The notes beneath the pieces were generated by a model, which saw nothing but the letters and a program-made list of their open reading frames with translations, searched no databases and was not told the DNA's origin. Both the position numbers and the translations under genes were made by a program. Shown here in pieces: positions 43,934 to 52,388 of a DNA stretch of 64,000 nt. This DNA comes from Phenylobacterium sp. (GTDB lineage: Bacteria; Pseudomonadota; Alphaproteobacteria; Caulobacterales; Caulobacteraceae), in the NCBI RefSeq assembly GCF_030697925.1, contig NZ_JAUYOJ010000126.1, forward strand, positions 1-64,000, read 5' to 3'. Within the stretch, counting starts at the first letter, position 1. Every line of letters starts with the position of its first letter.

Positions 43934-44827
43934 ATGCGCTTCATCAGCTATCGATCGTCCGGCGCTGAAGGCCTGGCTGTGGCTGCGGCCGACGGGTACC
44001 GGGGGCTCTCCACCGCCGCGCTGGGCGCGGATCTCAAGGCGCTGATGGCGCGCGGCCCGGACGCGCTTCTCAGGGCGGCGGCGCAGCTCGCGGGCGGGGA
44101 GGTCATCGACCTCGGTCAGGTGACCCTACTCCCCCCGATCCCCTCGCCGGACAAGATCATCTGCATCGGGCTCAATTATGCGGACCACTCGAAGGAGAGC
44201 GGCTTCGAGCCGCCCGCCTATCCAACGGTCTTCGCCCGCTACGCCACGAGCCTCGTGGCGCATGGGGCGCCGATCATCCGGCCGGGCTGCTCAGAACAGC
44301 TCGACTACGAGGGCGAACTGGCGGTGATCATCGGCCGGGGCGGCCGCCACATCCGCGAAGAGGACGCGCTGGACCACGTCGGCGGCTACTCCGTTTTCAA
44401 CGACGGCTCGATTCGCGACTACCAGTTCAAGTCGCCACAGTGGACGGTCGGCAAGACCTTCGATGCGACCGGCGGATTCGGGCCGGAACTGGTCAGCCCC
44501 GATGAACTGCCGCCCGGCTGCAAGGGCCTGCGGTTGGAAACCCGTCTCAACGGTGAGGTCGTGCAGAGCGCTTCGACCGATGACCTCATCTTCGATGTGG
44601 CCCGGCTCATCGCCATTCTCTCGGAGGCGATTACGCTGGCCCCCGGCGATGTCATTGTCAGCGGCACGCCGGCGGGCGTCGGCCTCGCCCGCAAGCCACC
44701 GCTCTGGATGAAGCCGGGGGACGTCTGCGAAGTCGCCGTGGAGCGCGTCGGCCGGCTTATCAATCCAATCGGAGAGGAAACGGCCTCCGCCGCATGGCCC
44801 GCGGCGCATGAGGCGCAAGGGAGATGA
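43934..44827 (+). CDS. Fumarylacetoacetate hydrolase-family protein
   Basis: The ATG at 43934 follows ggagga and is preferred; the product is 297 residues. Family landmarks are IICIGLNYADHSKESG, LDYEGELAVIIGRGG (metal-binding Glu residues), SPQWTVGKTFDATGGFGP and IVSGTPAGVGLARKPP. Members hydrolyse C-C bonds in 1,3-diketones or decarboxylate 2-oxo acids such as ring-cleavage products. It follows the flavoenzyme by 113 bp. The substrate is unknown. Confidence 0.92.
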   Translation: MRFISYRSSGAEGLAVAAADGYRGLSTAALGADLKALMARGPDALLRAAAQLAGGEVIDLGQVTLLPPIPSPDKIICIGLNYADHSKESGFEPPAYPTVFARYATSLVAHGAPIIRPGCSEQLDYEGELAVIIGRGGRHIREEDALDHVGGYSVFNDGSIRDYQFKSPQWTVGKTFDATGGFGPELVSPDELPPGCKGLRLETRLNGEVVQSASTDDLIFDVARLIAILSEAITLAPGDVIVSGTPAGVGLARKPPLWMKPGDVCEVAVERVGRLINPIGEETASAAWPAAHEAQGR

Positions 44828-44832
44828 ACCAT

Positions 44833-44922
44833 GGCGACCCCAACTGGGCCAACGGCAGCCGAACCGGCGCGACCGATCGCATCCGCGCCCTCGAAAAGGT
44901 TCACCTGGCCGACCTGGAATAG
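44833..44922 (+). pseudogene. Remnant 3' end of a second OYE flavoenzyme gene
   Basis: The frame reads GDPNWANGSRTGATDRIRAL then EKVHLADLE and stop. This matches the end of the intact upstream gene (NPNWANDIRAGATDRIRAF EKVHLASLE) at 22 or so of 29 positions, and the DNA after the stop (cggtggtc) also matches. The rest of the gene is missing. Confidence 0.85.
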
Positions 44923-45001
44923 TCGCGGTGGTCGCCGCTGACAGGTGCGCGCAATGGCGCAGAGCAGAAGAGACAAGGGCCGCAAAGGCCAGGGGAGAAA
45001 G

Positions 45002-46072
45002 ATGATGTGGCTTGAACCTGCGCGCGCGGGTCGCGCGCTTTCGGAGGGGGCCACGAACGCGCCCCCGCCGGGACTGTTGTCGACGGCCTATGCCCAAACC
45101 TATCTCGGCGCGCCCCTGACTCGCCGGCTGATGCGAGAGGCCGGCCTTTGGCCGGATGGCACCCTGGCGCCCCCCACGATCAGCAAGGTGGCGTTCTGGC
45201 ATCTTTGTGTCGCCGCGATGGAGCTGACGGGCGATGAGTCCAATGGGTGCGCGGCCAGGCCCGTGGCGCGATGGACCTGGGCCACCGTGTTCTCGGCCGT
45301 CAATCAGATGGACACCCTGGGCGAGGGCCTGCGAAAGCTGGCGGAGCTGAGCGCCATCATTCCCGCGGAGATCGAGATTTCCTTGACCCACAGCGCGGCG
45401 GGCGCGCACCTCAATTTCCGATCGACGGGAACTGGAGGCGATGCCGCCCGTCGTGAGTGCTACGTCGAGAGCATCGCGCTTGCGTTTCACTGTGTGTTGC
45501 TGTGGGTCACGGGCGAGCCCCTCCGGCCCGTGCAGGTTCGGCTGTCCGAGCGCCTTGCCGACGCGCACGGAAGCCTCCTCTCCGGCTTGAGCCGGCGGCG
45601 GACGCGCCAGAAGGATGGCGTGACCGTGGTCTATCCGCGCGCCGACCTCGAGAAGCCGCTTGGGGTTCGAAAGTATCGGGCTTGGTGCAGCCACGAGACG
45701 AGCACCTTCCTGCAGTTCGTGGCGCTTCTGGACTATGAAGTCCACGACCGTGAGTGTCCGACCGTCGAGCAGGTCCAGCAGTTGATCGCCGGCCAGCCGA
45801 TCTCGCAGTCGGATGCGGCGCGCAGTCTTGGCCTGAGCACCGCGACGCTTCGCCGACGCCTCGCGGACGCCGGGACGAGTTTTCGAGACATCTCGAAGGC
45901 CGCCAAACTTCGGCAGCTGCTTCGGCTGCTGGCCTCGGACGACAATCTCGACGACGTGGCGGCCGAACTCGGTCTCTCCGATCGCAGAAGTCTCTGGCGC
46001 GCCTGCCACGCCTGGCTGGGTGTCTCGCCCAGCATCTACCGCGCCAACCGCCGAACGGAGATCGCCGCCTAG
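45002..46072 (+). CDS. AraC-family transcriptional regulator
   Basis: The start is placed at the ATG after ggggagaaag; the product is 356 residues. The N-terminal part is an arabinose-binding-like/OruR-type sensor domain (LLSTAYAQTYLGAPLTRRLM and following). The C-terminal HTH has SDAARSLGLSTATLRRRLADAG and the second helix pair VAAELGLSDRRSLWRACHAWLGVSPSIYR. It may regulate the flanking flavoenzyme/FAH unit or the TonB unit that follows at 46188. Its effector is unknown. Confidence 0.92.
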   Translation: MMWLEPARAGRALSEGATNAPPPGLLSTAYAQTYLGAPLTRRLMREAGLWPDGTLAPPTISKVAFWHLCVAAMELTGDESNGCAARPVARWTWATVFSAVNQMDTLGEGLRKLAELSAIIPAEIEISLTHSAAGAHLNFRSTGTGGDAARRECYVESIALAFHCVLLWVTGEPLRPVQVRLSERLADAHGSLLSGLSRRRTRQKDGVTVVYPRADLEKPLGVRKYRAWCSHETSTFLQFVALLDYEVHDRECPTVEQVQQLIAGQPISQSDAARSLGLSTATLRRRLADAGTSFRDISKAAKLRQLLRLLASDDNLDDVAAELGLSDRRSLWRACHAWLGVSPSIYRANRRTEIAA

Positions 46073-46187
46073 GGCGCCCCACGGCCCTCCGGTGAGCGAA
46101 ATCGTGACCCTCCGATTGCGCAGTCGCGTCATCCCCACGGGCGAGACTCTCCGTCACCCTGCGCGAAAATAAGGCGGGGAAACGAAG

Positions 46188-48347
46188 ATGCATAAGACGT
46201 TCTGGTTCATGGGCCTGTCGGCCATGGCGCTTTCCGTGGCGGGCGGCGCGAGCGCCCAGGCCATTCAGACGGTCCCGGCCGCCGTCCCGAAAGCGCCGAC
46301 CGGCGCTCAGCTCGAGGAGGTGATCGTCACCGCCTCCAGGCGGAACGAGAGCATTCGCGAAACGCCAACGGCCGTGTCGGCCTTCGGCGGCGCGGCGCTG
46401 GCCAAGGCGCAGGTCGCCGACCTGTCCGACCTCGCGCCGATGACGCCCAACGTCCAGATCAGTTCGTTGAACACGACCTCGAACGTCACCATTCGCGGGA
46501 TCGGGAACAGCCAGGTCACCGCCGGATCGGATCCGGGCGTCGCCCTTCATTTCGACGGGGTCTATCTCGCCCAGTCGGGACTGGTCACGAGCACCTTCCT
46601 CGACATCAACCGGGTCGAGGTCCTGCGCGGACCGCAAGGCACCCTGTTCGGCCGCAACGCGACCGGTGGGGCGATCAATGTCCTGCCGAACCTTCCGACC
46701 GCGGACCTCAGCTACGGCGCCAACGCCACGCTCGGCGCCGACCCTGCCCTGGTCCGGACGTCGGCCTTCGTGAGCGGTCCGCTCGACAGCGCCGACGCCT
46801 GGCGCGGACGCCTGTCCCTGCAGCAGAACTACAACCAGGGCTTCGACAAGAACCTTGCACCGAACGGACCTCGGCGTCTCGGCGACCAGAACACCTATTC
46901 AGGCCGCGCCCAACTGCAGTGGCTCCCGAACGAGACCTTCACGGCCCGCCTGGAAGTGGAGTCGCAGAACGCCAACGACAACGGCAGCGCCTTCTACCTC
47001 TTCGGCACGCCTGACCCGGCGCAACCCTTGCCGGCGCAACTGCTGGGCGCGCCGACCGGCGACCCGGACAAGAACACCGCCTACGCCAACGTCGGCGCCC
47101 GCAAGCTCAGCTCGCGGTTCGTCCTGGTGACGACGGATTGGCAGGTCGCCGGCGGCGACCTCAAGACCTCGTATTCCTACAATCGGACGCGGCAGTTCAC
47201 CAACCTGGAGGACGACGGCACCCCGGTCGCCTTCGCCAGCGCCATCTTCCACCAGCACGCCCACCAGCACTATGCCGAGGCGCTCTACGCCTCCGACGCC
47301 AGCAAGGCCCTCACCTTCGTCGTGGGCGCCAACTACTTCCAGGAACAGGTCTTCCAGGACATCGCCGTCGCCATCAGTTTCCTCCCGGTGCCGGTGAACC
47401 TGCGCGGCGACGTGGAGACAAAATCCTACGCCGCCTTCGGCCACGCCCAGTACGCCTTCTCGCCCGCCGGCAAGGTGTTCGCCGGCGTCCGGTACTCGCA
47501 CGACGCCAAGTCGATCGATGATTTCAACAACTTCGTGGGAACTCTCTCCCAGTCCAAGTCCTGGGCGAAGGTCACCTACGAGGCGGGCCTGACCTATGAT
47601 CTCTCCCGCGCGATCACCGGCTATGTGAAATACGCCACCGGCTATAAGAGCGGCGGCTTCTCGTCCGGGTCGCTGGCGCCGGCGTTCAATCCGGAAACAG
47701 ACAAGAACATGGAGGTCGGGCTCAAAGGGTCCTACTTCGACGGCAAGCTCCAGGCGAACCTCGCCGCCTTCCACACCAAGTACGACAACCTCCAGGTCAA
47801 CCAGATCATCGGCGTATCCTCCGCGGTGACCAACGCGGCCAAGGCCACGATCGATGGCGGGGAGATCGAGCTGGTGGCCAGGATCTCCTCTCGCCTCCGC
47901 ATCGAGGCCAACGGCGCCTACCTGGACGGCAAGTTCGACAAGTTCCTGACGCAGGATTCGTCGCGGCCCGCCCTTGGGGTCATCGACCTCGCCGGCAATC
48001 GCCTCCCCGACGCGCCCCGCTTCACCGGCAGCGCGGGCCTCTACTACGACCTGCCGATCTCCAGTGGGATGCTCACGTTCAGCGGTCGATACGACTGGAA
48101 GGCGCGCCGCTACTTCAGCGAGTTCAACCTGCCCATCAACAGCCAGGCGGCGGCCGGCCGCCTGGATCTAGCGGTCAACTACGCCAGCCAGGACGAGCGG
48201 TTCACGGCCAGCCTCTTCGCCCGAAACGTGACCGACAAGCGGGTCCGCTCCCAGGAATATGTGATCTCCGCGATCCTGGGCTCCTTGGCCATCGGCCAGT
48301 TCGCGCCGGGCCGGCAGATCGGCGCGTCGCTCGGCTATCGGTTCTAG
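46188..48347 (+). CDS. TonB-dependent outer-membrane receptor, third copy
   Basis: A 719-residue receptor. The signal peptide is MHKTFWFMGLSAMALSVAGGASAQ. The TonB box is LEEVIVTASRRNES, and plug motifs include VTIRGIGNSQVTAGSDPG, VALHFDGVYLAQSG and RVEVLRGPQGTLFGRNATGG. The barrel ends IGASLGYRF. It leads a unit with an alpha/beta-hydrolase and a second flavoenzyme. I see no tandem TTGATAC motif upstream, so it is controlled separately, perhaps by the AraC protein just before it. Confidence 0.93.
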   Translation: MHKTFWFMGLSAMALSVAGGASAQAIQTVPAAVPKAPTGAQLEEVIVTASRRNESIRETPTAVSAFGGAALAKAQVADLSDLAPMTPNVQISSLNTTSNVTIRGIGNSQVTAGSDPGVALHFDGVYLAQSGLVTSTFLDINRVEVLRGPQGTLFGRNATGGAINVLPNLPTADLSYGANATLGADPALVRTSAFVSGPLDSADAWRGRLSLQQNYNQGFDKNLAPNGPRRLGDQNTYSGRAQLQWLPNETFTARLEVESQNANDNGSAFYLFGTPDPAQPLPAQLLGAPTGDPDKNTAYANVGARKLSSRFVLVTTDWQVAGGDLKTSYSYNRTRQFTNLEDDGTPVAFASAIFHQHAHQHYAEALYASDASKALTFVVGANYFQEQVFQDIAVAISFLPVPVNLRGDVETKSYAAFGHAQYAFSPAGKVFAGVRYSHDAKSIDDFNNFVGTLSQSKSWAKVTYEAGLTYDLSRAITGYVKYATGYKSGGFSSGSLAPAFNPETDKNMEVGLKGSYFDGKLQANLAAFHTKYDNLQVNQIIGVSSAVTNAAKATIDGGEIELVARISSRLRIEANGAYLDGKFDKFLTQDSSRPALGVIDLAGNRLPDAPRFTGSAGLYYDLPISSGMLTFSGRYDWKARRYFSEFNLPINSQAAAGRLDLAVNYASQDERFTASLFARNVTDKRVRSQEYVISAILGSLAIGQFAPGRQIGASLGYRF

Positions 48348-48378
48348 CCCTCCGCACCCCCAGGAAGGAACGACAGCG

Positions 48379-49200
48379 ATGGGCCTTGATCCAAAGCATG
48401 TGGACGTGAACGGCGTGCGACTGGCCTACGTCGAGCACCGCACCGCGACCAGTTCGGCACCGCTCGTGTTCGTGCACGGCTATGCGTTGCGAAGCAGCGG
48501 CGACCTATACGAGAAGCTCTTCGCCCAACTGTCTCGCGAGTTCGTCGTCTATGCGATCGATCTGCGAGGTCACGGCGGTTCGAATGGCCCGGAGAGTGGG
48601 CCGTGGTCGCTCGCGGCGAACGCCGACGACGTGGCGAGCCTTGTCGAACAGTTGGGGCTGCAGGGCGCCGTGTACGCCGGGCATTCGATCGGCGGCTACA
48701 TCGGCATGCTCACAGAGATCCGCCATCCCGGGACCTTCTCGATTCTGTGCCTACTGGCGACGGGCCCCGCCAGCGGCGGGCGGAGCAATCCGGAGGGGAT
48801 CGCGGACACCTTCATCCAGCATGGCAGCGATCAGGCGGTGATGCGCGACACGCTGGGGCCGATGTACCTTCGTCGTGATCCGCGCGGCGCCAGTTCGGCC
48901 GCCGCCGCCTGCAGCGTCATCGCCCCCAGCGTGCATGAGGCCTTCTTCCCCGAATATCAGTCGGCGTCGCTCGAAGACCGCATTGCCGAGATCGGCTCCG
49001 CCGTCCTGCTGGTGAACGGCGCGCGGGACACGGTCGTCCCGCCGGAAGAACAGCACCTGACGGCGCGCGGGCTTCGCCGCTCCAAGGAAGTGATCTTCTC
49101 CGATGAGGGTCACATGCTGCCGCTCGAGGCTGCGGACCTCTGCGCGCGCGAGATCATGAACTTCGTCCGCTTCGATGCGCACAAGTTCCTCGCCACCTGA
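48379..49200 (+). CDS. Alpha/beta-hydrolase
   Basis: A 273-residue hydrolase. Landmarks are the oxyanion segment VFVHGYALRSSGD, IDLRGHGGSNGPESG, the nucleophile elbow YAGHSIGGYIGM, the Asp in VNGARDTVVPPEEQ and the His in DEGHMLPLEAAD. The complete triad suggests an active esterase, lactonase or C-C hydrolase. A ggaagga ribosome-binding site precedes the ATG. It lies 31 bp after the receptor gene. Confidence 0.9.
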   Translation: MGLDPKHVDVNGVRLAYVEHRTATSSAPLVFVHGYALRSSGDLYEKLFAQLSREFVVYAIDLRGHGGSNGPESGPWSLAANADDVASLVEQLGLQGAVYAGHSIGGYIGMLTEIRHPGTFSILCLLATGPASGGRSNPEGIADTFIQHGSDQAVMRDTLGPMYLRRDPRGASSAAAACSVIAPSVHEAFFPEYQSASLEDRIAEIGSAVLLVNGARDTVVPPEEQHLTARGLRRSKEVIFSDEGHMLPLEAADLCAREIMNFVRFDAHKFLAT

Positions 49201-49237
49201 TCGGCTTGAACCGCAGCTTGGGACGACGGAGTCGGAC

Positions 49238-50347
49238 ATGGACATCTTGGAGGCGCTTGGAGCGCCCTTTCAGCACAAGTCGCTGAACCTAGCGAACCGC
49301 TTCGTCATGGCGCCGATGACGCGTCAGTTCGCGCCGGATGGAGCGCCGACGACGGACATGGCCGACTACTACCGTCGGCGCGCCGAAGGCGGCGTGGGTC
49401 TGATCATTTCCGAGGGCGTTGGGCTGGACCGGTTGAGCTCGCGGAACATGTCCAGAATCCCGAAGTTTCATGGACGCGAGCCCCTGGCCGGTTGGGCTCG
49501 GATTCTTGAGGGGGTTCACCAGGCGAAGGGGGCAATGGCCCCCCAGCTATGGCATGTGGGCGGCGTACCCGACTTCTACGAGCCCTCGACCGAGACGGAC
49601 GGCTTGGAGTCCCCCTCGGGGTTGATCGGCCCGAACCTCCCGGGCGGCCGACCCATGACGCAGGAGGATATCGCCGACGTTGTGGCGTCCTTCGGGCGGG
49701 CGGCCGCGGACGCCAAGCGGCTGGGTTTCGACGCCATCGAGGTCCATGCCGCACACGGCTACCTGATCGACCAGTTCTTCTGGTCTGAAACCAATCGGCG
49801 GTCCGATCGCTTCGGCGGCCCCACGGTGCAGGACCGCGCGCGCTTCGGCGCCGATGTCGTGCGCGAACTTCGCAAGGCGGTCGGATCCGAGTTGGCGCTC
49901 ATCCTGCGGGTCTCCCAATGGAAGACCAACTTCTACGAAACGAAGATCGCGCGCGATCCTGGCGAACTGGAATTGTGGCTCGGCCCGTTGGCGTCGGCAG
50001 GCGTGGACATATTCCACTGTTCCCAACGACGATTTTGGGAGCCTGAGTTCCCCGGCTCGGACCTCAATCTAGCGGGATGGGTCAAGAAGGCGATCGGGAC
50101 ACCGACAATCACCGTGGGTTCGATCGGTTTGAGCCGGGATGTGATGTCGGACTTCGGTGGCGGCGAGTCGCTTGTCAATCTCGGCTCTTTGCAGGAATTG
50201 GCTCGAAGGTTCGAACGCGGTGACTTTGATCTCGCCGCGATTGGACGTCCGCTTCTGGCCGACCCCGACTGGCTGCTGAAGATCCGAGCGGGTCGCTTCG
50301 AGGCGCTGTCGTCGTACGCCATGGACGCCTCCAAGTTGCTCTACTGA
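49238..50347 (+). CDS. OYE-type NADH:flavin oxidoreductase, second copy
   Basis: The ATG at 49238 gives 369 residues beginning MDILEALGAPFQHKSLNLAN. Landmarks are RFVMAPMTRQFAPDG, GGVGLIISEGVGLDR, VHAAHGYLIDQFFWSETNRR and AIGRPLLADPDWLLKIRAG. It is clearly similar to the flavoenzyme at 42597, including the shared RFWEPEFPGSDLNLAGWVKK segment. It likely acts on a related substrate and closes the TonB/hydrolase unit. Confidence 0.9.
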   Translation: MDILEALGAPFQHKSLNLANRFVMAPMTRQFAPDGAPTTDMADYYRRRAEGGVGLIISEGVGLDRLSSRNMSRIPKFHGREPLAGWARILEGVHQAKGAMAPQLWHVGGVPDFYEPSTETDGLESPSGLIGPNLPGGRPMTQEDIADVVASFGRAAADAKRLGFDAIEVHAAHGYLIDQFFWSETNRRSDRFGGPTVQDRARFGADVVRELRKAVGSELALILRVSQWKTNFYETKIARDPGELELWLGPLASAGVDIFHCSQRRFWEPEFPGSDLNLAGWVKKAIGTPTITVGSIGLSRDVMSDFGGGESLVNLGSLQELARRFERGDFDLAAIGRPLLADPDWLLKIRAGRFEALSSYAMDASKLLY

Positions 50348-50437
50348 GCGCAAGCTCATCAGCACTGAGGCTGCCGTGCGTCGGGGTCGCCTCCATCCTG
50401 GCCACATGGCCATGAGTGGAGACGAATAAGCGTTAGA

Positions 50438-50450
50438 CTGACAGCACCGC
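50438..50450. repeat. Solo inverted-repeat tip, same as the MITE-like element end
   Basis: ctgacagcaccgc is identical to the right tip of the element at 22323-22471 and the inverse (one mismatch) of its left tip. It lies after the last gene of the catabolic island. Confidence 0.5.
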
Positions 50451-50490
50451 CAACACCCCGACCGGCTTGTCCGCCGCTTCAGGGATCTCG

Positions 50491-51819
50491 TCACATAGAG
50501 GGCTTCGGCGGGTCGGGTAGGCTTGTTCCGGTGGGGTCCGCTTCGGCGCACGGCTCTCCGCGCGAAACCGCCACCGCCACCACGAGGTCGCCCGTTACGT
50601 TCAGCGCCGTGCGGCACATGTCCAGCAGGCGATCCACGCCCAGGATCAGGCCTATCCCCTCCGGCGGCACGCCGACCATTCCGAGGATCATCGCCACAAC
50701 GGGCAGCGAACCTGCCGGCACGCCGGCCGTACCGACCCCGCCCAGGATGCAGACCGCCATCACGGTGACCTGCTGCCCAAGCGTCAGTTCCACCCCGAAG
50801 AACTGGGCCAGGAAGAGCACGGTCACCCCTTCGAACAGGGCGGTGCCGTTCTGGTTCGCCGTAGCGCCGATGGTCAGGACGAAGCGCGAGATGTGGCGCG
50901 GCAGGCGCAGCCGTGTCTCAGCGACGCGAAGGGCGGTCGGTAGCGTTGCGTTGCTCGACGCCGTCGAGAAAGCCACCAGGATCGCCTCGTGCGAACCCCG
51001 GAAGAACGCCAGGGGCGACATTCGCCCGAACGCCCAGACGACCAAGGGATAGACGCCGAACATCTGCAGGCCCAGCGCCAGGACGACGACCGCCACATAG
51101 GCGCCCAACCGCTCCAGTAGCTCCCAGCCGAAGAGCGCCGCCATATTGAACATCAGGCACGCGATGGCGATGGGCGCCAGCCGGATGACGAGGTTGATCA
51201 AGGTCATCACCACCTCGAAGAGCCCTTGGATCGAAGCTCTCAGGGTGGCCGCCGCGGGGCTGCGGTCCTGCACGAGCACCAGCCCGATGCCGAACGCCAG
51301 CGCGAAGAACATGACCGAAAGGATCTCATTCTCCGCGGCGGCAGCGACCACGTTGCTTGGAATGATGCTGACAATGGCGGCCGATCCTTCCAGCGAACTC
51401 GGCGCGCGTTCGAGAATGGCGGTCGCGGATCCGGCCGCCCCGGTAAGCAGCCTCCCCGCCAGGGCTGGATCGACGCCCTCCCCGGGCCTCAGGAGGTTGA
51501 CCGCGGCGAGGCCGATGCACACCGCGACGGCCGAGAGCGCCAAGGTGAAGGCCAAGGTGCGCCAGCCCGTCCGGCCTAGTGAGCCCAGGTCGCCCATCTC
51601 AGACACGCCCATGACCAGGGCTGCGAACAGCAGAGGAATCACCAGCATGAACAGCAGGCGCAGGAAGACCTGGCTTAGCGGTTGAGTGACGTAGGTGGTA
51701 AGGGCGGCGACCCACGCGGCGTCGGGGGCGGCGGTGGCGTTTACGACGAGCCCAGCGCCAAGGCCGATCAGGAACCCGATCAGCATCTGAAGCTGCAATG
51801 AAGGCCAGCGCATGCTCAT
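50491..51819 (-). CDS. Dicarboxylate/amino acid:cation symporter (DAACS/GltP family)
   Basis: A 442-residue inner-membrane symporter. The family features are the serine/threonine-rich hairpin region with TIGATANQNGTALFEGVTVLFLAQ and the substrate-binding C terminus GVDRLLDMCRTALNVTGDLVVAV. About eight helices and two re-entrant loops are expected. It imports C4-dicarboxylates or acidic amino acids with H+ or Na+. It stands alone and lies outside the operator-bearing set. Confidence 0.93.
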   Translation of the reverse strand: MSMRWPSLQLQMLIGFLIGLGAGLVVNATAAPDAAWVAALTTYVTQPLSQVFLRLLFMLVIPLLFAALVMGVSEMGDLGSLGRTGWRTLAFTLALSAVAVCIGLAAVNLLRPGEGVDPALAGRLLTGAAGSATAILERAPSSLEGSAAIVSIIPSNVVAAAAENEILSVMFFALAFGIGLVLVQDRSPAAATLRASIQGLFEVVMTLINLVIRLAPIAIACLMFNMAALFGWELLERLGAYVAVVVLALGLQMFGVYPLVVWAFGRMSPLAFFRGSHEAILVAFSTASSNATLPTALRVAETRLRLPRHISRFVLTIGATANQNGTALFEGVTVLFLAQFFGVELTLGQQVTVMAVCILGGVGTAGVPAGSLPVVAMILGMVGVPPEGIGLILGVDRLLDMCRTALNVTGDLVVAVAVSRGEPCAEADPTGTSLPDPPKPSM

Positions 51820-51966
51820 CGCGGTCTCTCAACCCAGTGGTTGGCTCCCCAAACTAGCAGGGCTGGCCCGGCGGGGAACGGAAGGTGTCGCACGGCGTTG
51901 ATTTTTCATTGCTGCACGGCGCCGCGGCGTCCCTGACCCGCGACGCATGGGCGGCCAGGAGGCGTG

Positions 51967-52353
51967 ATGTCCAGCGCCAGGCACACACAAGAACCGACGC
52001 GCGGCGAGCAACCTGTGCATCCCGTGATCTCGGCGCACAGGGTGGAGGGTACGCCGATCTTCACCCGGGACGGCGTACTGATCGGCAACATCAACGACCT
52101 GATGATCGAGAAGGTCAGCGGCCAGATTACCTGCGCGACAATGTCCTGCGGCGCCGTTTTGGGCGTGGGCGGCGGACGCTTCCCCATTCCCTGGTCGATG
52201 TTGAGCTATGACACCCACTTCAAGGGCTATGTGGTCGACGAGCGGAAGCTGCGCGATGTGCGGTCGCTCGAAGGCGATCACGGGCAGGAGAGCGACCTAC
52301 CGTGGCGCGACGACGTCTACGGATACTGGGCCGCCCTGCGTTATTGGCAATGA
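51967..52353 (+). CDS. PRC-barrel domain protein
   Basis: A 128-residue soluble protein from the ATG at 51967, preceded by aggagg. The PRC-barrel core covers about 20-95: ISAHRVEGTPIFTRDGVLIGNINDLMIEK, GGGRFPIPWSMLSYDTHFKGYVVD. PRC barrels bind RNA or protein partners and occur in RimM and photosynthetic H subunits. Small versions like this are common stress-linked proteins in alphaproteobacteria. No more specific role is evident. Confidence 0.88.
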   Translation: MSSARHTQEPTRGEQPVHPVISAHRVEGTPIFTRDGVLIGNINDLMIEKVSGQITCATMSCGAVLGVGGGRFPIPWSMLSYDTHFKGYVVDERKLRDVRSLEGDHGQESDLPWRDDVYGYWAALRYWQ

Positions 52354-52388
52354 TCTCGCATGGCCGCGCCTGTTGACCAGGCCCAGCC

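Noticed and set aside
44291-46138. 615-codon minus-strand ORF over the FAH and AraC genes
   Set aside because: Runs antisense through two clear genes and has no recognisable family.
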